A stretch of DNA of 64,000 nucleotides from Deltaproteobacteria bacterium (lineage in GTDB: Bacteria > Desulfobacterota > Binatia > UTPRO1). The notes beneath the pieces are model-generated. The model saw only the letters and a list, made by a program, of their open reading frames with translations. It ran no database searches and was not told where the DNA came from. Below, piece after piece: positions 14,120-22,628 of the stretch. The stretch is taken from positions 1-64,000 of the forward strand of contig JADYZW010000019.1 of the NCBI GenBank assembly GCA_020852955.1, in the 5' to 3' direction. Numbering within the stretch: position 1 is the stretch's first letter; the number at the start of each line of letters is the position of its first letter. Position numbers and translations under genes: made by a program.

Positions 14120-16465
14120 ATGTCCAAGATCATGCTCATCAACGTCACCCACGCGGAGGAGAGCCGCGTGGGGATCGTTGACGACGGCCAGCTCGAATCC
14201 TTCGAGATCGAATCCTTCAGCCGGGAGCACCTGAAGGGGAACATCTACAAGGGAGTCGTACGGCGCATCCACCCGGCGATCGAAGCCGCCTTCGTCGACA
14301 TCGGCGCCGATCGCGACGCGTTCCTGCCCCTCGACGAGATCTGCTTCCGCAATCTGCCCGGCGGCCGGAACGGCGGCACCAGCCAGGAGCGCGGCGAGAA
14401 GGGGCGCCGTCGCATCAAGGAAGTCCTCAAGTCCGGGGACGAGATCCTGGTGCAGATCGTCAAGGAGCAGTTCACCAACAAGCCGCCGACGCTCTCGACC
14501 TTCTACTCGCTTCCCGGGCGCTACCTGGTCTTGTTGCCCGGCTCGGAGGACGCAGGGATCTCCCGGAAGATCGAGGGGGAAGAACGGGTTCGCGTCCGCG
14601 AGATGATCGATCGCCTCCGTCCGCCGACGGGCTGCGGCATCATCGTCCGGACCGCCGCGGGATTCGACGACGAGCACGGCGAGCTCGAGCGCGACCTCGC
14701 CTATCTCGCGCGGCTCTGGGAGAGCATCAAACAGAACGCCGAGACCAAACGCGGCCCCGCGGTGATCTACCGCGAGCACGACCTCGTGCTGCGGAACATC
14801 CGCGACTACTTCACGCCCGACATCGACGAGGTCTTCATCGACAACGAAGACGTCTACGAGCGCGCCAAGGACTTCCTCCACAACATCATGCCCGGGAAGG
14901 AGCACCTGCTGCACCTCTACCAGGGCGATCAACCCATCTTCTCGCGCTTCGGCCTCGAGACGCAGATCGAGTCGATCTACAAGCGCCGGGTCGCGCTCAA
15001 GTCGGGCGGATCGATCGTCATCGACGGCACCGAGGCGCTGACCGCCATCGACGTCAACTCCGGCGGCTCCATGCGCGGGACCAATCAGGAAGAGACCGCG
15101 CACAGGACCAACCTCGAGGCGGCCCGCGAGGTGGCGCGGCAGCTGCGCCTGCGCGACCTCGGGGGCATCATCGTCGTCGACTTCATCGACATGCGGGTGC
15201 AAAGCCACATCGCGGACGTCGAGCGGGCGCTCCGCGAAGCGATGCGACCCGAGAAGGCGCGGCACGACGTCGGCCGCATCTCCAAGCTCGGCTTGCTCGA
15301 GATCTCGCGCCAGCGCCTGCGCCCGGCGGCCGTCGCGAGCTCGTACATCGCGTGTCCGATGTGCGAGGGACACGGCTCGGTCCGCACCCCCGAGTCCGCG
15401 GCGCTCGGGACGTTGCGGAAGATCCACCACCGCGTCGCCGAAGGCGACGTCGCGCAGATGAACGTCACGCTCCCGCGCGACGTCGCCATGTACCTCCTCA
15501 ACCAGAAGCGCGACGACCTGGCGACGCTCGAGCGCCGCTACTCGGCGCGCATCAACATCGTGGTCAGCGACGAGCTGATGCCGCACCAGAGCGAGATCGA
15601 GACCCGCGTTCGTGAGGTCGTCGCTCCGGTCGCCGTGCTGCGCCCGGGCGAGGTGGCGCCCGCGGACCGCGCCGCGAGCGCGCGTGCCGGCGCGCGCCGC
15701 CCGGCGTCGGGGGGCGTCGGGTACGGCCGGGGCCCGGCGGTTCCGCTGCGGGAGAGCGAAGACGAGGCGGCGCAGCGGCGCCGCCGCCGTGGCGGTCGAG
15801 TCCGGCGCGGCGAGGGAGCCGAGGCGGGGCGTCCCGCGTCCGAGGCGCCCCTCGTCGTCGCGCCGGCTCCGGTGCTCGCCGCGCCGAGCGAGCCGCCGTC
15901 GCCCGGGCGGGCCACGGAATCCCTGCCGGTCGGCGCCCTTGCGGGCGAGGTGGCGCCCTTGCACACGGAGGCGCCGGTCGCCGAAGTGGCGCCGTCCGCG
16001 GTGGAGCCGGAGCGCGTGACGCCGCTTGCCACTTCCGGCGACCGGACGGCGGAGATCCTGGCGGCGGCGAACGGCAACTGGATCGAGGCCATCGCGCCGT
16101 TCATGCCGGTCGAGGCGGCTCCGTCGGGCTTGGGCGCATCGGATCAGGGCAGGCGCAGGCGTCGACGGGGCGGTCGCCGCGGCGGACGCGGGCGGCGCCC
16201 GGGTCCGGACGACGCCGCCGAGCGCGGCGCGGACGCGGACGTCCCGGGCTCCGCCCCGGCCTCGGCCGACGCGGGGGACACGGGCGGGAGCGGGTCGGTG
16301 GCGCCCGCGGGCGAGGTCCAGCGGACCGGACCGCGGCGCCGTCGGCGGCGCGGGGGCGGCGGCCGCCGCAGGACGATGCACGAGGGGCGCATGGCGAGCG
16401 ACGATCCGCAAACGCCGGCGGCGGCCGCCGTGACCGCACCCGTCGAGCCGTCGAGCGACTCCTAG
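14120..16465 (+). CDS. Ribonuclease E/G family endoribonuclease with arginine-rich C-terminal tail
   Basis: Cleaves AU-rich single-stranded RNA in mRNA decay and rRNA/tRNA maturation. Of 781 residues, about the first 510 are catalytic: an S1 domain (KGVVRRIHPAIEAAFVDIG, near 45), the metal-binding Asp segments AIDVNSGGS (near 310) and VVDFIDM (near 353), and the zinc link CPMCEGHG (near 411). The remaining 270 residues are Pro/Ala/Glu rich with three Arg-rich patches (near 551, 677 and 738), resembling the RNA-binding, partner-scaffolding tail of RNase E. ATG 14120 (MSKIMLIN) fits the family start. The next gene encodes an RRM protein, a possible RNA-related partner. Confidence 0.93.
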   Translation: MSKIMLINVTHAEESRVGIVDDGQLESFEIESFSREHLKGNIYKGVVRRIHPAIEAAFVDIGADRDAFLPLDEICFRNLPGGRNGGTSQERGEKGRRRIKEVLKSGDEILVQIVKEQFTNKPPTLSTFYSLPGRYLVLLPGSEDAGISRKIEGEERVRVREMIDRLRPPTGCGIIVRTAAGFDDEHGELERDLAYLARLWESIKQNAETKRGPAVIYREHDLVLRNIRDYFTPDIDEVFIDNEDVYERAKDFLHNIMPGKEHLLHLYQGDQPIFSRFGLETQIESIYKRRVALKSGGSIVIDGTEALTAIDVNSGGSMRGTNQEETAHRTNLEAAREVARQLRLRDLGGIIVVDFIDMRVQSHIADVERALREAMRPEKARHDVGRISKLGLLEISRQRLRPAAVASSYIACPMCEGHGSVRTPESAALGTLRKIHHRVAEGDVAQMNVTLPRDVAMYLLNQKRDDLATLERRYSARINIVVSDELMPHQSEIETRVREVVAPVAVLRPGEVAPADRAASARAGARRPASGGVGYGRGPAVPLRESEDEAAQRRRRRGGRVRRGEGAEAGRPASEAPLVVAPAPVLAAPSEPPSPGRATESLPVGALAGEVAPLHTEAPVAEVAPSAVEPERVTPLATSGDRTAEILAAANGNWIEAIAPFMPVEAAPSGLGASDQGRRRRRRGGRRGGRGRRPGPDDAAERGADADVPGSAPASADAGDTGGSGSVAPAGEVQRTGPRRRRRRGGGGRRRTMHEGRMASDDPQTPAAAAVTAPVEPSSDS

Positions 16466-16473
16466 GGAGCCGC

Positions 16474-16503
16474 TTGGCATAGGAAAGACCCATCCGCTAT
16501 ACG
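16474..16503 (+). promoter_or_regulatory. Candidate promoter of the RRM gene
   Basis: TTGGCA (16474-16479), 18 bases, TATACG (16498-16503). Transcription would start near 16510, leaving about 45 bases of leader. Confidence 0.6.
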
Positions 16504-16554
16504 AGCGCGGAGGTTCCCCGCTTTCCACCACCCGCAAACCAAAAGGAGTCGAAC

Positions 16555-17007
16555 ATTTCGAACAAGATATTCGTCGGCAATTTGAGCTTCGACACGACCC
16601 AGGACGAGCTCTCGTCGTTGTTGTCCCAAGCGGGCAAGGTCGCCCGCGTGCACATCGGAACCGATCGCGAAACCGGCCGCTCGCGCGGATTCGCCTTCGC
16701 GGAGTTCGCATCCGATACGGAGGCCGCCGACGCCATCCGTAAGTTCGACGGCTACGACCTCGGGGGGCGACGCTTGCGGGTGAACAGCGCGGAGGACCGC
16801 CCGTCGCGTCCCGCCGGCGGCGCTCCGGGAGGCTATCGGCCGTCGGCGCCGCCGCAGCGGCCGGCGTTCTCGGCGCCCCAGAATATCTTCGCGGCCGGGG
16901 ATCCGTTCGCGAGCGAGGTCGGGATGGGCGGCGGCGGACGTCCCAACAAGAGCAAGGGAAGTCGGCGCGGGCTTCGCGCGCGTAAGCGAAGTCTCGGCGG
17001 GTATTGA
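16555..17007 (+). CDS. RRM-domain RNA-binding protein, apparent AUU start
   Basis: A single RRM (residues 1-82 of 150): RNP2 is KIFVGNL (residues 4-10), RNP1 is RGFAFAEF, and the body is SFDTTQDELSSLLSQAGKV and RLRVNSAEDR. The C-terminal tail is Gly/Pro rich and ends basic. Such proteins bind RNA, often in cold or stress adaptation. No ATG, GTG or TTG occurs in frame between the stop at 16480 and a TTG at 16582, and that TTG would cut through RNP2. AAAAGGAG (16541-16548) lies six bases before ATT 16555, which gives the family-like start MSNKIFVGNLSF. A G to T sequencing error in an ATG is the alternative. Confidence 0.88.
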   Translation: MSNKIFVGNLSFDTTQDELSSLLSQAGKVARVHIGTDRETGRSRGFAFAEFASDTEAADAIRKFDGYDLGGRRLRVNSAEDRPSRPAGGAPGGYRPSAPPQRPAFSAPQNIFAAGDPFASEVGMGGGGRPNKSKGSRRGLRARKRSLGGY

Positions 17008-17081
17008 GCGTGCCCCGGCGCCGCCGGGATCGCGTTTGCGGCGGTCCGCCGGTGCGTCGGCGGCGCTGAACGGGATTCGCC

Positions 17082-17273
17082 ATGGATCGTGCGCCTCGCT
17101 GTCCGACCTGTCGTGCCGGCGTGCGGCGGGAGGACAATCCGCATCGTCCCTTCTGCTCCGAGCGGTGTCGGCTCGTCGACCTCGGCGGCTGGGTGACCGA
17201 GCAATACCGTATCCCGGGCGCCGCGCTCGGGAACGACTTGCTCGACGACGACGACGAGGGCGAGATCGCGTGA
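17082..17273 (+). CDS. yacG: YacG, zinc-binding DNA gyrase inhibitor family
   Basis: A 63-residue zinc-ribbon protein. C7-C10 in RCPTC and C25-C29 in FCSERC form the CX2C/CX3C zinc site, followed by VDLGGWVTEQYRIPG and an acidic tail, the classic YacG pattern. In E. coli YacG binds GyrB and inhibits gyrase. Its GTGA overlap with lpxA indicates one transcription unit. No other gyrase-related gene is near. Confidence 0.92.
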   Translation: MDRAPRCPTCRAGVRREDNPHRPFCSERCRLVDLGGWVTEQYRIPGAALGNDLLDDDDEGEIA

Positions 17274-18070
17274 TCCATCCGACCGCCGTCGTCGATCCCG
17301 CGGCCGAGGTCGACCCGACCGCGTCGATCGGGCCCTACGTCGTGATCGAAGGCCCGGTTCGCGTCGGTCCGGAGTGTCGGGTCATGGCCCACGCCGTGTT
17401 GCGCGGCAGCACGTGTCTCGGAGCCCGGAACGTCGTGCATCCCGGGGCGGTGCTCGGTGGAGAGCCGCAGGATCTGGCGTTCGGCGGCGCGGAGTCGTCG
17501 CTCGTGATCGGCGACGACAACGTGTTCCGCGAGCACCTGACGGTGCATCGGGGGACGAGCCCGGGGAGCGCGACGGTGGTCGGCTCCGGCAACTATTTCA
17601 TGCAGAGCGCGCACGTCGCCCACAACTGTCGCGTCGGCGACGGGACGATCGTCGCTGGCGGCGCCCTCCTGGCGGGGCACGTCGAGCTCGCGGATCGCGC
17701 CTTCGTGTCCGGGAACTGCGTCGTACACCAGCACGTGCGGATCGGACGCCTCGCGCTGCTGCGCGGCTTGTCGCGCACGAGCCGAGACGTTCCGCCGTTC
17801 TGCTTGATGGACGGGACGCACACGGTCCGCGGCGTGAACGTCGTGGGCCTCCGGCGCGCCGGATTCGAGCCGGCGCGCGTGGCGGTCATCCGGCGCGCGT
17901 TCGCGCGTCTGTTCGGCCGGCCGACGCACCTCGGACGCGCGCTCGACGAGGTCGAGGCGGGTGCGACGACGGACGAGGTGCGGGAGCTGCTCGCGTTCAT
18001 CCGCGCGTCGAAGCGAGGGGTCTGCGTCGCGTCCCGCGCGCGCGGATCGACCTCCGTCGTCGAGGACTGA
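17270..18070 (+). CDS. lpxA: LpxA, acyl-ACP:UDP-N-acetylglucosamine O-acyltransferase
   Basis: First step of lipid A synthesis in the cytoplasm. The 266-residue protein is a left-handed beta-helix of hexapeptide repeats from residue 1 (VIHPTAVVDPAAEVD) to about 190, followed by the helical domain (RAFARLFG, LGRALDEVEAG). The catalytic pair lies in QSAHVAHNCRVGDG (H115 and H118; the second matches E. coli H125), and GDDNVFREHLTVHRGT contributes to the site. It starts with a GTG that overlaps the yacG stop. The other lipid A genes are not in the window. The C-terminal ten residues are variable and Arg/Ser rich. Confidence 0.92.
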   Translation: MIHPTAVVDPAAEVDPTASIGPYVVIEGPVRVGPECRVMAHAVLRGSTCLGARNVVHPGAVLGGEPQDLAFGGAESSLVIGDDNVFREHLTVHRGTSPGSATVVGSGNYFMQSAHVAHNCRVGDGTIVAGGALLAGHVELADRAFVSGNCVVHQHVRIGRLALLRGLSRTSRDVPPFCLMDGTHTVRGVNVVGLRRAGFEPARVAVIRRAFARLFGRPTHLGRALDEVEAGATTDEVRELLAFIRASKRGVCVASRARGSTSVVED

Positions 18071-18084
18071 TCGACGGGCCCGAG

Positions 18085-18114
18085 TTGCAAAGCCGCTCGG
18101 AAGCCGAGTAGATT
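18085..18114 (+). promoter_or_regulatory. Candidate promoter of the ccm operon
   Basis: TTGCAA (18085-18090), 18 bases, TAGATT (18109-18114), 18 bases ahead of the ccmE ATG. It suggests the ccm genes can be expressed separately from yacG-lpxA. Confidence 0.6.
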
Positions 18115-18132
18115 CGTTCGGGTCGCCCCCTG

Positions 18133-18549
18133 ATGGACAGAAATCGTCGTTTCATCGTCGGCGCGAGCATCATCGTCGCCGCCGTCGCCTATCTCGTGTA
18201 CACCGGCATCCGTGAAACCTCGGTGTACTACCTCACGATCGACGAGCTGCTGTCGCGCCGCGCGGAAGTCGCGGGGGAGGGGCTTCGCGTCGCGGGACGC
18301 GTGGGAGCCAAGAGCGTGCAGTGGAACCCGGCGACCCTCGATCTCACGTTCCGCCTCGCGAACTTCGAGGACAGCGACGGCGTGGCGGTCGCCTACAATG
18401 GCGTCCTCCCGGACATGTTCGCCGAGGGTCGCGACGTGATCGTCGAGGGGACGTATGCCCGTGACGGCTCCTTCCACGCCCGGACGCTGCTGACGTCCTG
18501 CCCGTCGAAGTACGAAGCCGAGGCGGGCGCCGAAGTCGCGAAGGAGTGA
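18133..18549 (+). CDS. ccmE: CcmE, periplasmic heme chaperone, cysteine (CXXXY) variant
   Basis: CcmE carries heme covalently from CcmABCD to CcmF in System I cytochrome c maturation. The 138-residue product has an N-terminal anchor (FIVGASIIVAAVAYLVYTG) and an OB-fold (LRVAGRVGAKSV to VIVEGTYARDG). At the heme-attachment site the usual His of HXXXY is replaced: the motif is C123-P-S-K-Y127. The Cys form is known from Desulfovibrio-like bacteria and archaea. It is the first gene of the ccm run, 10 bases before ccmF. Confidence 0.93.
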   Translation: MDRNRRFIVGASIIVAAVAYLVYTGIRETSVYYLTIDELLSRRAEVAGEGLRVAGRVGAKSVQWNPATLDLTFRLANFEDSDGVAVAYNGVLPDMFAEGRDVIVEGTYARDGSFHARTLLTSCPSKYEAEAGAEVAKE

Positions 18550-18559
18550 CGGAGGCATC

Positions 18560-20560
18560 GTGGTCGATCTCGGGCTGCTGTCGCTCCGCCTGGCGCTGAT
18601 CGGGGGACTCTACGCGGTGCTGGCCGCGATCTACGGCGCCGTGGCGCGGCGTCCGGCGTACGCCCGGTCGGCCCGGCAGGCGGCGTACGCAGTGCACGCG
18701 CTCGTCGCCGTCGCGGCGCTCGTCCTGTGGCGGGCGCTCGTCACGCGTGACTTCTCGCTCGAGTACGTCGCCTCGTACGCGTCCTCGACGCTCTCGCTGC
18801 CCTATCGGATCGCGGCCCTCTGGGGCGGTCAAGCCGGATCGCTGCTCTTCTGGGCGCTCATCCTCACGACGATGAGCACGGTGGTGCACCTGCAGAATCG
18901 CGAGCGCAACGCGGCGCTCATGCCGTACGTCACGGCGACGTTGATGGCGATCGCCGCGTTCTTCCTGGGGCTTCTCGTCTTCATGACGAGTCCGTTCGAA
19001 CGGCTGCCGGTGCCGGCAGCCGAGGGCGCCGACCTGAACCCGCTTCTCCAGAACTACTGGATGCTGATCCATCCGCCCGCGCTGTACCTCGGGTACGTCG
19101 GCTGCTCGGTGCCGTTCGCTTTCGCGATCGCGGCGCTCGCGACGGGCCGGCTCGGCGACGTGTGGATCCGGACCACGCGCCGGTGGACGCTCTTCGCGTG
19201 GTTCTTCCTCACGCTCGGCAACATGCTCGGCGCGCGCTGGGCGTACGAAGAGCTCGGGTGGGGAGGCTATTGGGCGTGGGATCCCGTCGAGAACGCGGCG
19301 TTCATGCCGTGGCTCTCGTGCACCGCGTTCCTGCACTCGGTCATGATCCAGGAAAAGAAGAACATGCTGAAGATGTGGAACATGGTGCTAGTGCTCCTCA
19401 CCTTCTGTCTCACGATCTTCGGCACCTTCCTCACGCGCAGCGGCGTGGTCTCGTCGGTGCACTCCTTCACGCAATCGGGCCTCGGGCCGTTCTTCGTCGC
19501 GTTTCTGTTGAGCGTCATCGCCGTCGTGGCCGGGCTCGTAGTGTGGCGCCGCCCGCTCCTCCGCGGCGAGAACGAGATCGACTCGTTCCTGTCGCGCGAA
19601 GCGGCCTTCCTCTTCAACAACCTCCTGCTCGTCGGCATCGCCTTCGCGACCTTCTGGGGCACGGTCTTTCCCGTGATCTCGGAAGCCGTGCGCGGTATCA
19701 AGATCACGGTCGGGCCGCCCTTCTTCAACAAAGTGAACGCGCCGCTCGGACTCGCCCTCCTCTTCATGACCGGCGTCGGACCGGTCATCGCCTGGCGCCG
19801 CGCGAGCGCCCGCAATCTGCGCCGGAGCTTCGCAGTTCCGCTCGGCGTCGGATTCGCTACGGGGGCGGCGATCTTCGCCTCCGGATGGCGCAACTACTAC
19901 GCCGTCGTGTGCTTCTCGCTGGCGGTCTTCGTGCTGGCGACGATCTTCATGGAGTTCTATCGCGGGACGCGCGCGCGCCAGGCGTTGATGGGCGAGCCGG
20001 CGCCGCGGGCGCTCGCGAACCTGGTCGGCAAGAACCGCCGACGCTACGGCGGCTACGTGATCCACGTCGGCGTCGTGATGGTGTTCGTCGGCGTCGCCGC
20101 GTCGTCGGCGTTCCGCCTCGAGGAGCAGGAGACCATCCGCAAGGGCGACGTGGTGCAGGTCGGCGCGTTCACGCTGACGTACCAGGACATCCACTTCACG
20201 GAGGACGCACACTATTCGTCCATGCTGGCGGAGATCGCGGTTGCCAAAAACGGCGCGCCGGTCGGGACGCTCTTTCCCGAGAAGCGCTTCTACAAGAAGC
20301 AGCAGCAGCCGACGACGGAAGTCGCCCTGCGCAGCACGCTCGCAGAGGATCTCTACCTCGTGCTCGGCAGCTACGACGACGCGACCGGGCTCATGACGAT
20401 GATCGTCTTCGTCAACCCGCTCGTAAACTGGCTCTGGATCGGGGGCCTGGTCATGGTCCTCGGCACCGTCATCGTCATGTCGCCGACGGCTGCCGAGCAG
20501 CGCGCGCTCGCCGCGGCGCTCGCGGTCGAAGAGCGTGGCCTCGAGGCCGCGCTGCGGTGA
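18560..20560 (+). CDS. ccmF: CcmF, cytochrome c heme lyase subunit
   Basis: A 666-residue polytopic membrane protein of the heme-handling superfamily. The tryptophan-rich WWD loop reads GWGGYWAWDPVENAAFMPWL (near residue 233), preceded by NPLLQNYWMLIHPPALYLGYVG. Periplasmic loops and the C-terminal domain (GGYVIHVGVVMVFVGVAASSAF) match CcmF. It ligates heme from CcmE to apocytochrome CXXCH sites. The start is GTG 18560 with GGAGG upstream. Its stop overlaps the GTG of the next gene. Confidence 0.95.
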   Translation: MVDLGLLSLRLALIGGLYAVLAAIYGAVARRPAYARSARQAAYAVHALVAVAALVLWRALVTRDFSLEYVASYASSTLSLPYRIAALWGGQAGSLLFWALILTTMSTVVHLQNRERNAALMPYVTATLMAIAAFFLGLLVFMTSPFERLPVPAAEGADLNPLLQNYWMLIHPPALYLGYVGCSVPFAFAIAALATGRLGDVWIRTTRRWTLFAWFFLTLGNMLGARWAYEELGWGGYWAWDPVENAAFMPWLSCTAFLHSVMIQEKKNMLKMWNMVLVLLTFCLTIFGTFLTRSGVVSSVHSFTQSGLGPFFVAFLLSVIAVVAGLVVWRRPLLRGENEIDSFLSREAAFLFNNLLLVGIAFATFWGTVFPVISEAVRGIKITVGPPFFNKVNAPLGLALLFMTGVGPVIAWRRASARNLRRSFAVPLGVGFATGAAIFASGWRNYYAVVCFSLAVFVLATIFMEFYRGTRARQALMGEPAPRALANLVGKNRRRYGGYVIHVGVVMVFVGVAASSAFRLEEQETIRKGDVVQVGAFTLTYQDIHFTEDAHYSSMLAEIAVAKNGAPVGTLFPEKRFYKKQQQPTTEVALRSTLAEDLYLVLGSYDDATGLMTMIVFVNPLVNWLWIGGLVMVLGTVIVMSPTAAEQRALAAALAVEERGLEAALR

Positions 20561-20958
20561 AGAACGCCACTCAAACCGAGATCGAGGAGGCGCTGACGTG
20601 CCAGTGCGGGTGCGGGCTCACCGTGCACAGCTGCAACCACGTGCAATGCCCGTCCGGCATTCCGTTGAAGCAGGAGATCGCGACGCAGCTCGGCGAAGGC
20701 AAGACCCGCGCCGAGGTGTTGACGTACTTCGCCACGAAGTACGGCGAGAAGATCCTCTCGGCGCCGACCACGACGGGCTTCAATCTCGTCGCGTGGGTTA
20801 CCCCGTTCGCCGCGGTGCTGGCGGCGGGGGCGGTGATCGTGGTGGTGTCGCGGCGATGGCGGCGGCCGCCGTCCGCGCCGCCCGACTCCCGACCGGCTCC
20901 GATCGACGACGCGCGCCGCGCGCGTCTCGAGGCCGAGCTCGACCGGTTCGACGCGTGA
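20557..20958 (+). CDS. ccmH: CcmH/CycL-like thiol protein of cytochrome c maturation
   Basis: 133 residues: a short N-terminal Cys-rich domain, IEEALTCQCGCGLTVHSCNHVQC (Cys 15, 17, 19, 26 and 31), a helical part (AEVLTYFATKYGEKIL) and one transmembrane segment (about residues 80-102) followed by a cytoplasmic tail. CcmH keeps the apocytochrome heme-binding cysteines reduced. The canonical LRCxxCQ motif is replaced by TCQCGCG with extra cysteines, and no cleavable signal peptide precedes it. GTGA overlap with ccmF. Confidence 0.8.
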   Translation: MKNATQTEIEEALTCQCGCGLTVHSCNHVQCPSGIPLKQEIATQLGEGKTRAEVLTYFATKYGEKILSAPTTTGFNLVAWVTPFAAVLAAGAVIVVVSRRWRRPPSAPPDSRPAPIDDARRARLEAELDRFDA

Positions 20959-20968
20959 GCCGGCGGTC

Positions 20969-21253
20969 GTGAGCGCCCTCGTCTACCTGGCCGGCCTGGT
21001 CGTGATCGCGAGCGTCGCGGCGGCGATCGCGTGGCCGTTGCTGCGGCCCGTCGTCGCGAGCGCGCCGGCGCCCGTCGGCGACCCCGAGCGCTATCGGTGG
21101 GAGAAAGAAAAGGATCTCGCGTACGCCGCCATCAAGGAGGCCGACTTCGACCTGCAGATGGGAAAGCTTTCGCTGGAAGACCACGCGGCGATACGCGACA
21201 CGTACGAGGCGCGCGCGCTCGCGGCGCTCGCGGCGCTCGAGAGGTTCGGGTGA
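20969..21253 (+). CDS. Small CcmI-like membrane protein
   Basis: A 94-residue protein with one N-terminal transmembrane helix (YLAGLVVIASVAAAIAWPLL) and a charged helical tail containing EKEKDLAYAAIKEADFDLQMGKLSLEDH, which resembles the N-terminal part of CcmI/CycH. The TPR portion of full-length CcmI is absent. Its place between ccmH and ccmA supports a role in cytochrome c maturation, probably apocytochrome handling. It overlaps ccmA as GTGA. Confidence 0.75.
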   Translation: MSALVYLAGLVVIASVAAAIAWPLLRPVVASAPAPVGDPERYRWEKEKDLAYAAIKEADFDLQMGKLSLEDHAAIRDTYEARALAALAALERFG

Positions 21254-21969
21254 CCGGGGGCGGTCGCGTCGCGGCGCTCGGCGCGGACGCCGTCGGCAAG
21301 GCGTTCGGCCGGGCGGTCGTGCTGCGCGACGTGACCCTCCGCATCGACGCGGGCGAGGCCGTCGCGGTCTTCGGACCGAACGGTGCGGGAAAGAGCACCA
21401 TGCTCCGCCTGTTCGCCGGGCTGACGGCGCCCACGAGCGGCCGGTTGCGGGCGTTCGGCGTCGCGGGTCCGGACCCGGCCGTGCGGCGTCGGGTCGGCCT
21501 GGTCGCCCACCAGAGTTTCCTCTATCCGGATCTCACGGCGCGGGAGAACCTGCGCTTCTACGCCCGCATGTTCGGGCTCGACGACGCGGACGAGCGCGTC
21601 CGGACCTGGCTGGATCGCGTGGCTCTCGCGGAGGCGGCCGCGCGCCCGGTGCGGCTCTTCTCGCGCGGGATGGAGCAGCGGCTCGCGCTCGCACGCGCCC
21701 TCATCCACGATCCGGAGCTCGTGATCCTCGACGAGCCCTGGACCGGGCTCGACGCCGCGTCCGCGGACTGGCTCGTCGGGCTGCTCCGGGACCTTCGTGG
21801 CCGCGGCCGCACCCTCGTCGTCGCCACCCACGACTTCCAGCGCGGCCTCGACGTCGCGACCCGCGCGCTGATCGTGCACCGGGGGCGGATCGCGTGGGAT
21901 GGTCCGGCCTCGACCGCGGACGATCTCGACGGGATCTATCGGCAGGTGACCGGGGCGGTCGCCGCATGA
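21250..21969 (+). CDS. ccmA: CcmA, ABC transporter ATPase for heme delivery
   Basis: Releases holo-CcmE from CcmC using ATP. The 239-residue ATPase has Walker A GPNGAGKST (near residue 41), signature LFSRGMEQRLALARAL (near 140), Walker B LVILDEPWTGLD and the switch His in VVATHD. The signature reads FSRGM, as in several CcmA proteins, rather than LSGGQ. The GTG start overlaps the upstream stop, and the gene ends in an ATGA overlap with ccmB. Confidence 0.93.
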   Translation: MTGGGRVAALGADAVGKAFGRAVVLRDVTLRIDAGEAVAVFGPNGAGKSTMLRLFAGLTAPTSGRLRAFGVAGPDPAVRRRVGLVAHQSFLYPDLTARENLRFYARMFGLDDADERVRTWLDRVALAEAAARPVRLFSRGMEQRLALARALIHDPELVILDEPWTGLDAASADWLVGLLRDLRGRGRTLVVATHDFQRGLDVATRALIVHRGRIAWDGPASTADDLDGIYRQVTGAVAA

Positions 21970-22628
21970 GCGCCGCGTGGCGGATCTTGCACAAGGATCT
22001 CGTGCTCGAGCTCCGGACGCGCGAGGCGCTTTCCGGCCTCGTGGTCCTCATGCTGCTCGTGCTGCTGACGTTTACCTTCGCGATGGATCCGGAGGGCGCG
22101 GGCAACGCGGCTCCGGCCGTCCAGTGGGTGACCTTCGTGTTCGCCGGTCTCATGGCGATTCAACGCGGGTTTCTTCTCGAGCGCGAGAACGGCGCGTGGT
22201 ACGGCCTCCTGCTCTGCCCCGTCGACCGCGGCGCCATCTTCGTCGCGAAGATGGCGAGCAACGTGATCGTGCTCGGTCTCGCCCAGCTCGTGCTGATGGT
22301 CTTGCTGACCGTGCTGCTCGGCGCGTCCGTCCTCGCGGCGCCGGCCGCGATGATCTTCGTGAACTTCCTCGGCCTGGTCGGCTTCGCGGCGCTCGCGACG
22401 CTGTTCGCCGCGATCTCGGTACGTCTGCGCGCGCGCGAGATGATGCTGCCCCTCCTCGTGCTGCCGCTACTCGTTCCGCTCGTGATCTGTGCCGTCGAGG
22501 CGAGCCGTGTCGTCATGAGCGGCGGGAGCCTCGCGAGCGCCGGCGCGTGGCTTCGCGTGCTGGCCACCTTCGACGTCATCTTCAGCGTTGCGGGGTGGAT
22601 GATGTTCGAACAGCTGGTGCAAGAATGA
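21966..22628 (+). CDS. ccmB: CcmB, ABC transporter membrane subunit
   Basis: The 220-residue protein has about six transmembrane helices and begins SAAWRILHKDLVLELRTREALSG, the typical CcmB start, followed by GFLLERENGAWYGLLLCPVDRGAIFVAKM. It pairs with CcmA and CcmC to load heme on CcmE. ATGA overlaps join it to ccmA and ccmC. Confidence 0.93.
   Translation: MSAAWRILHKDLVLELRTREALSGLVVLMLLVLLTFTFAMDPEGAGNAAPAVQWVTFVFAGLMAIQRGFLLERENGAWYGLLLCPVDRGAIFVAKMASNVIVLGLAQLVLMVLLTVLLGASVLAAPAAMIFVNFLGLVGFAALATLFAAISVRLRAREMMLPLLVLPLLVPLVICAVEASRVVMSGGSLASAGAWLRVLATFDVIFSVAGWMMFEQLVQE

Noticed and set aside
13748..17929. A 1393-codon open frame on the minus strand
   Set aside because: It lies antisense to RNase E/G, the RRM gene and lpxA, is Arg/Pro/Ala skewed, and shows no domain. 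In about 70 percent GC DNA long antisense frames are expected.
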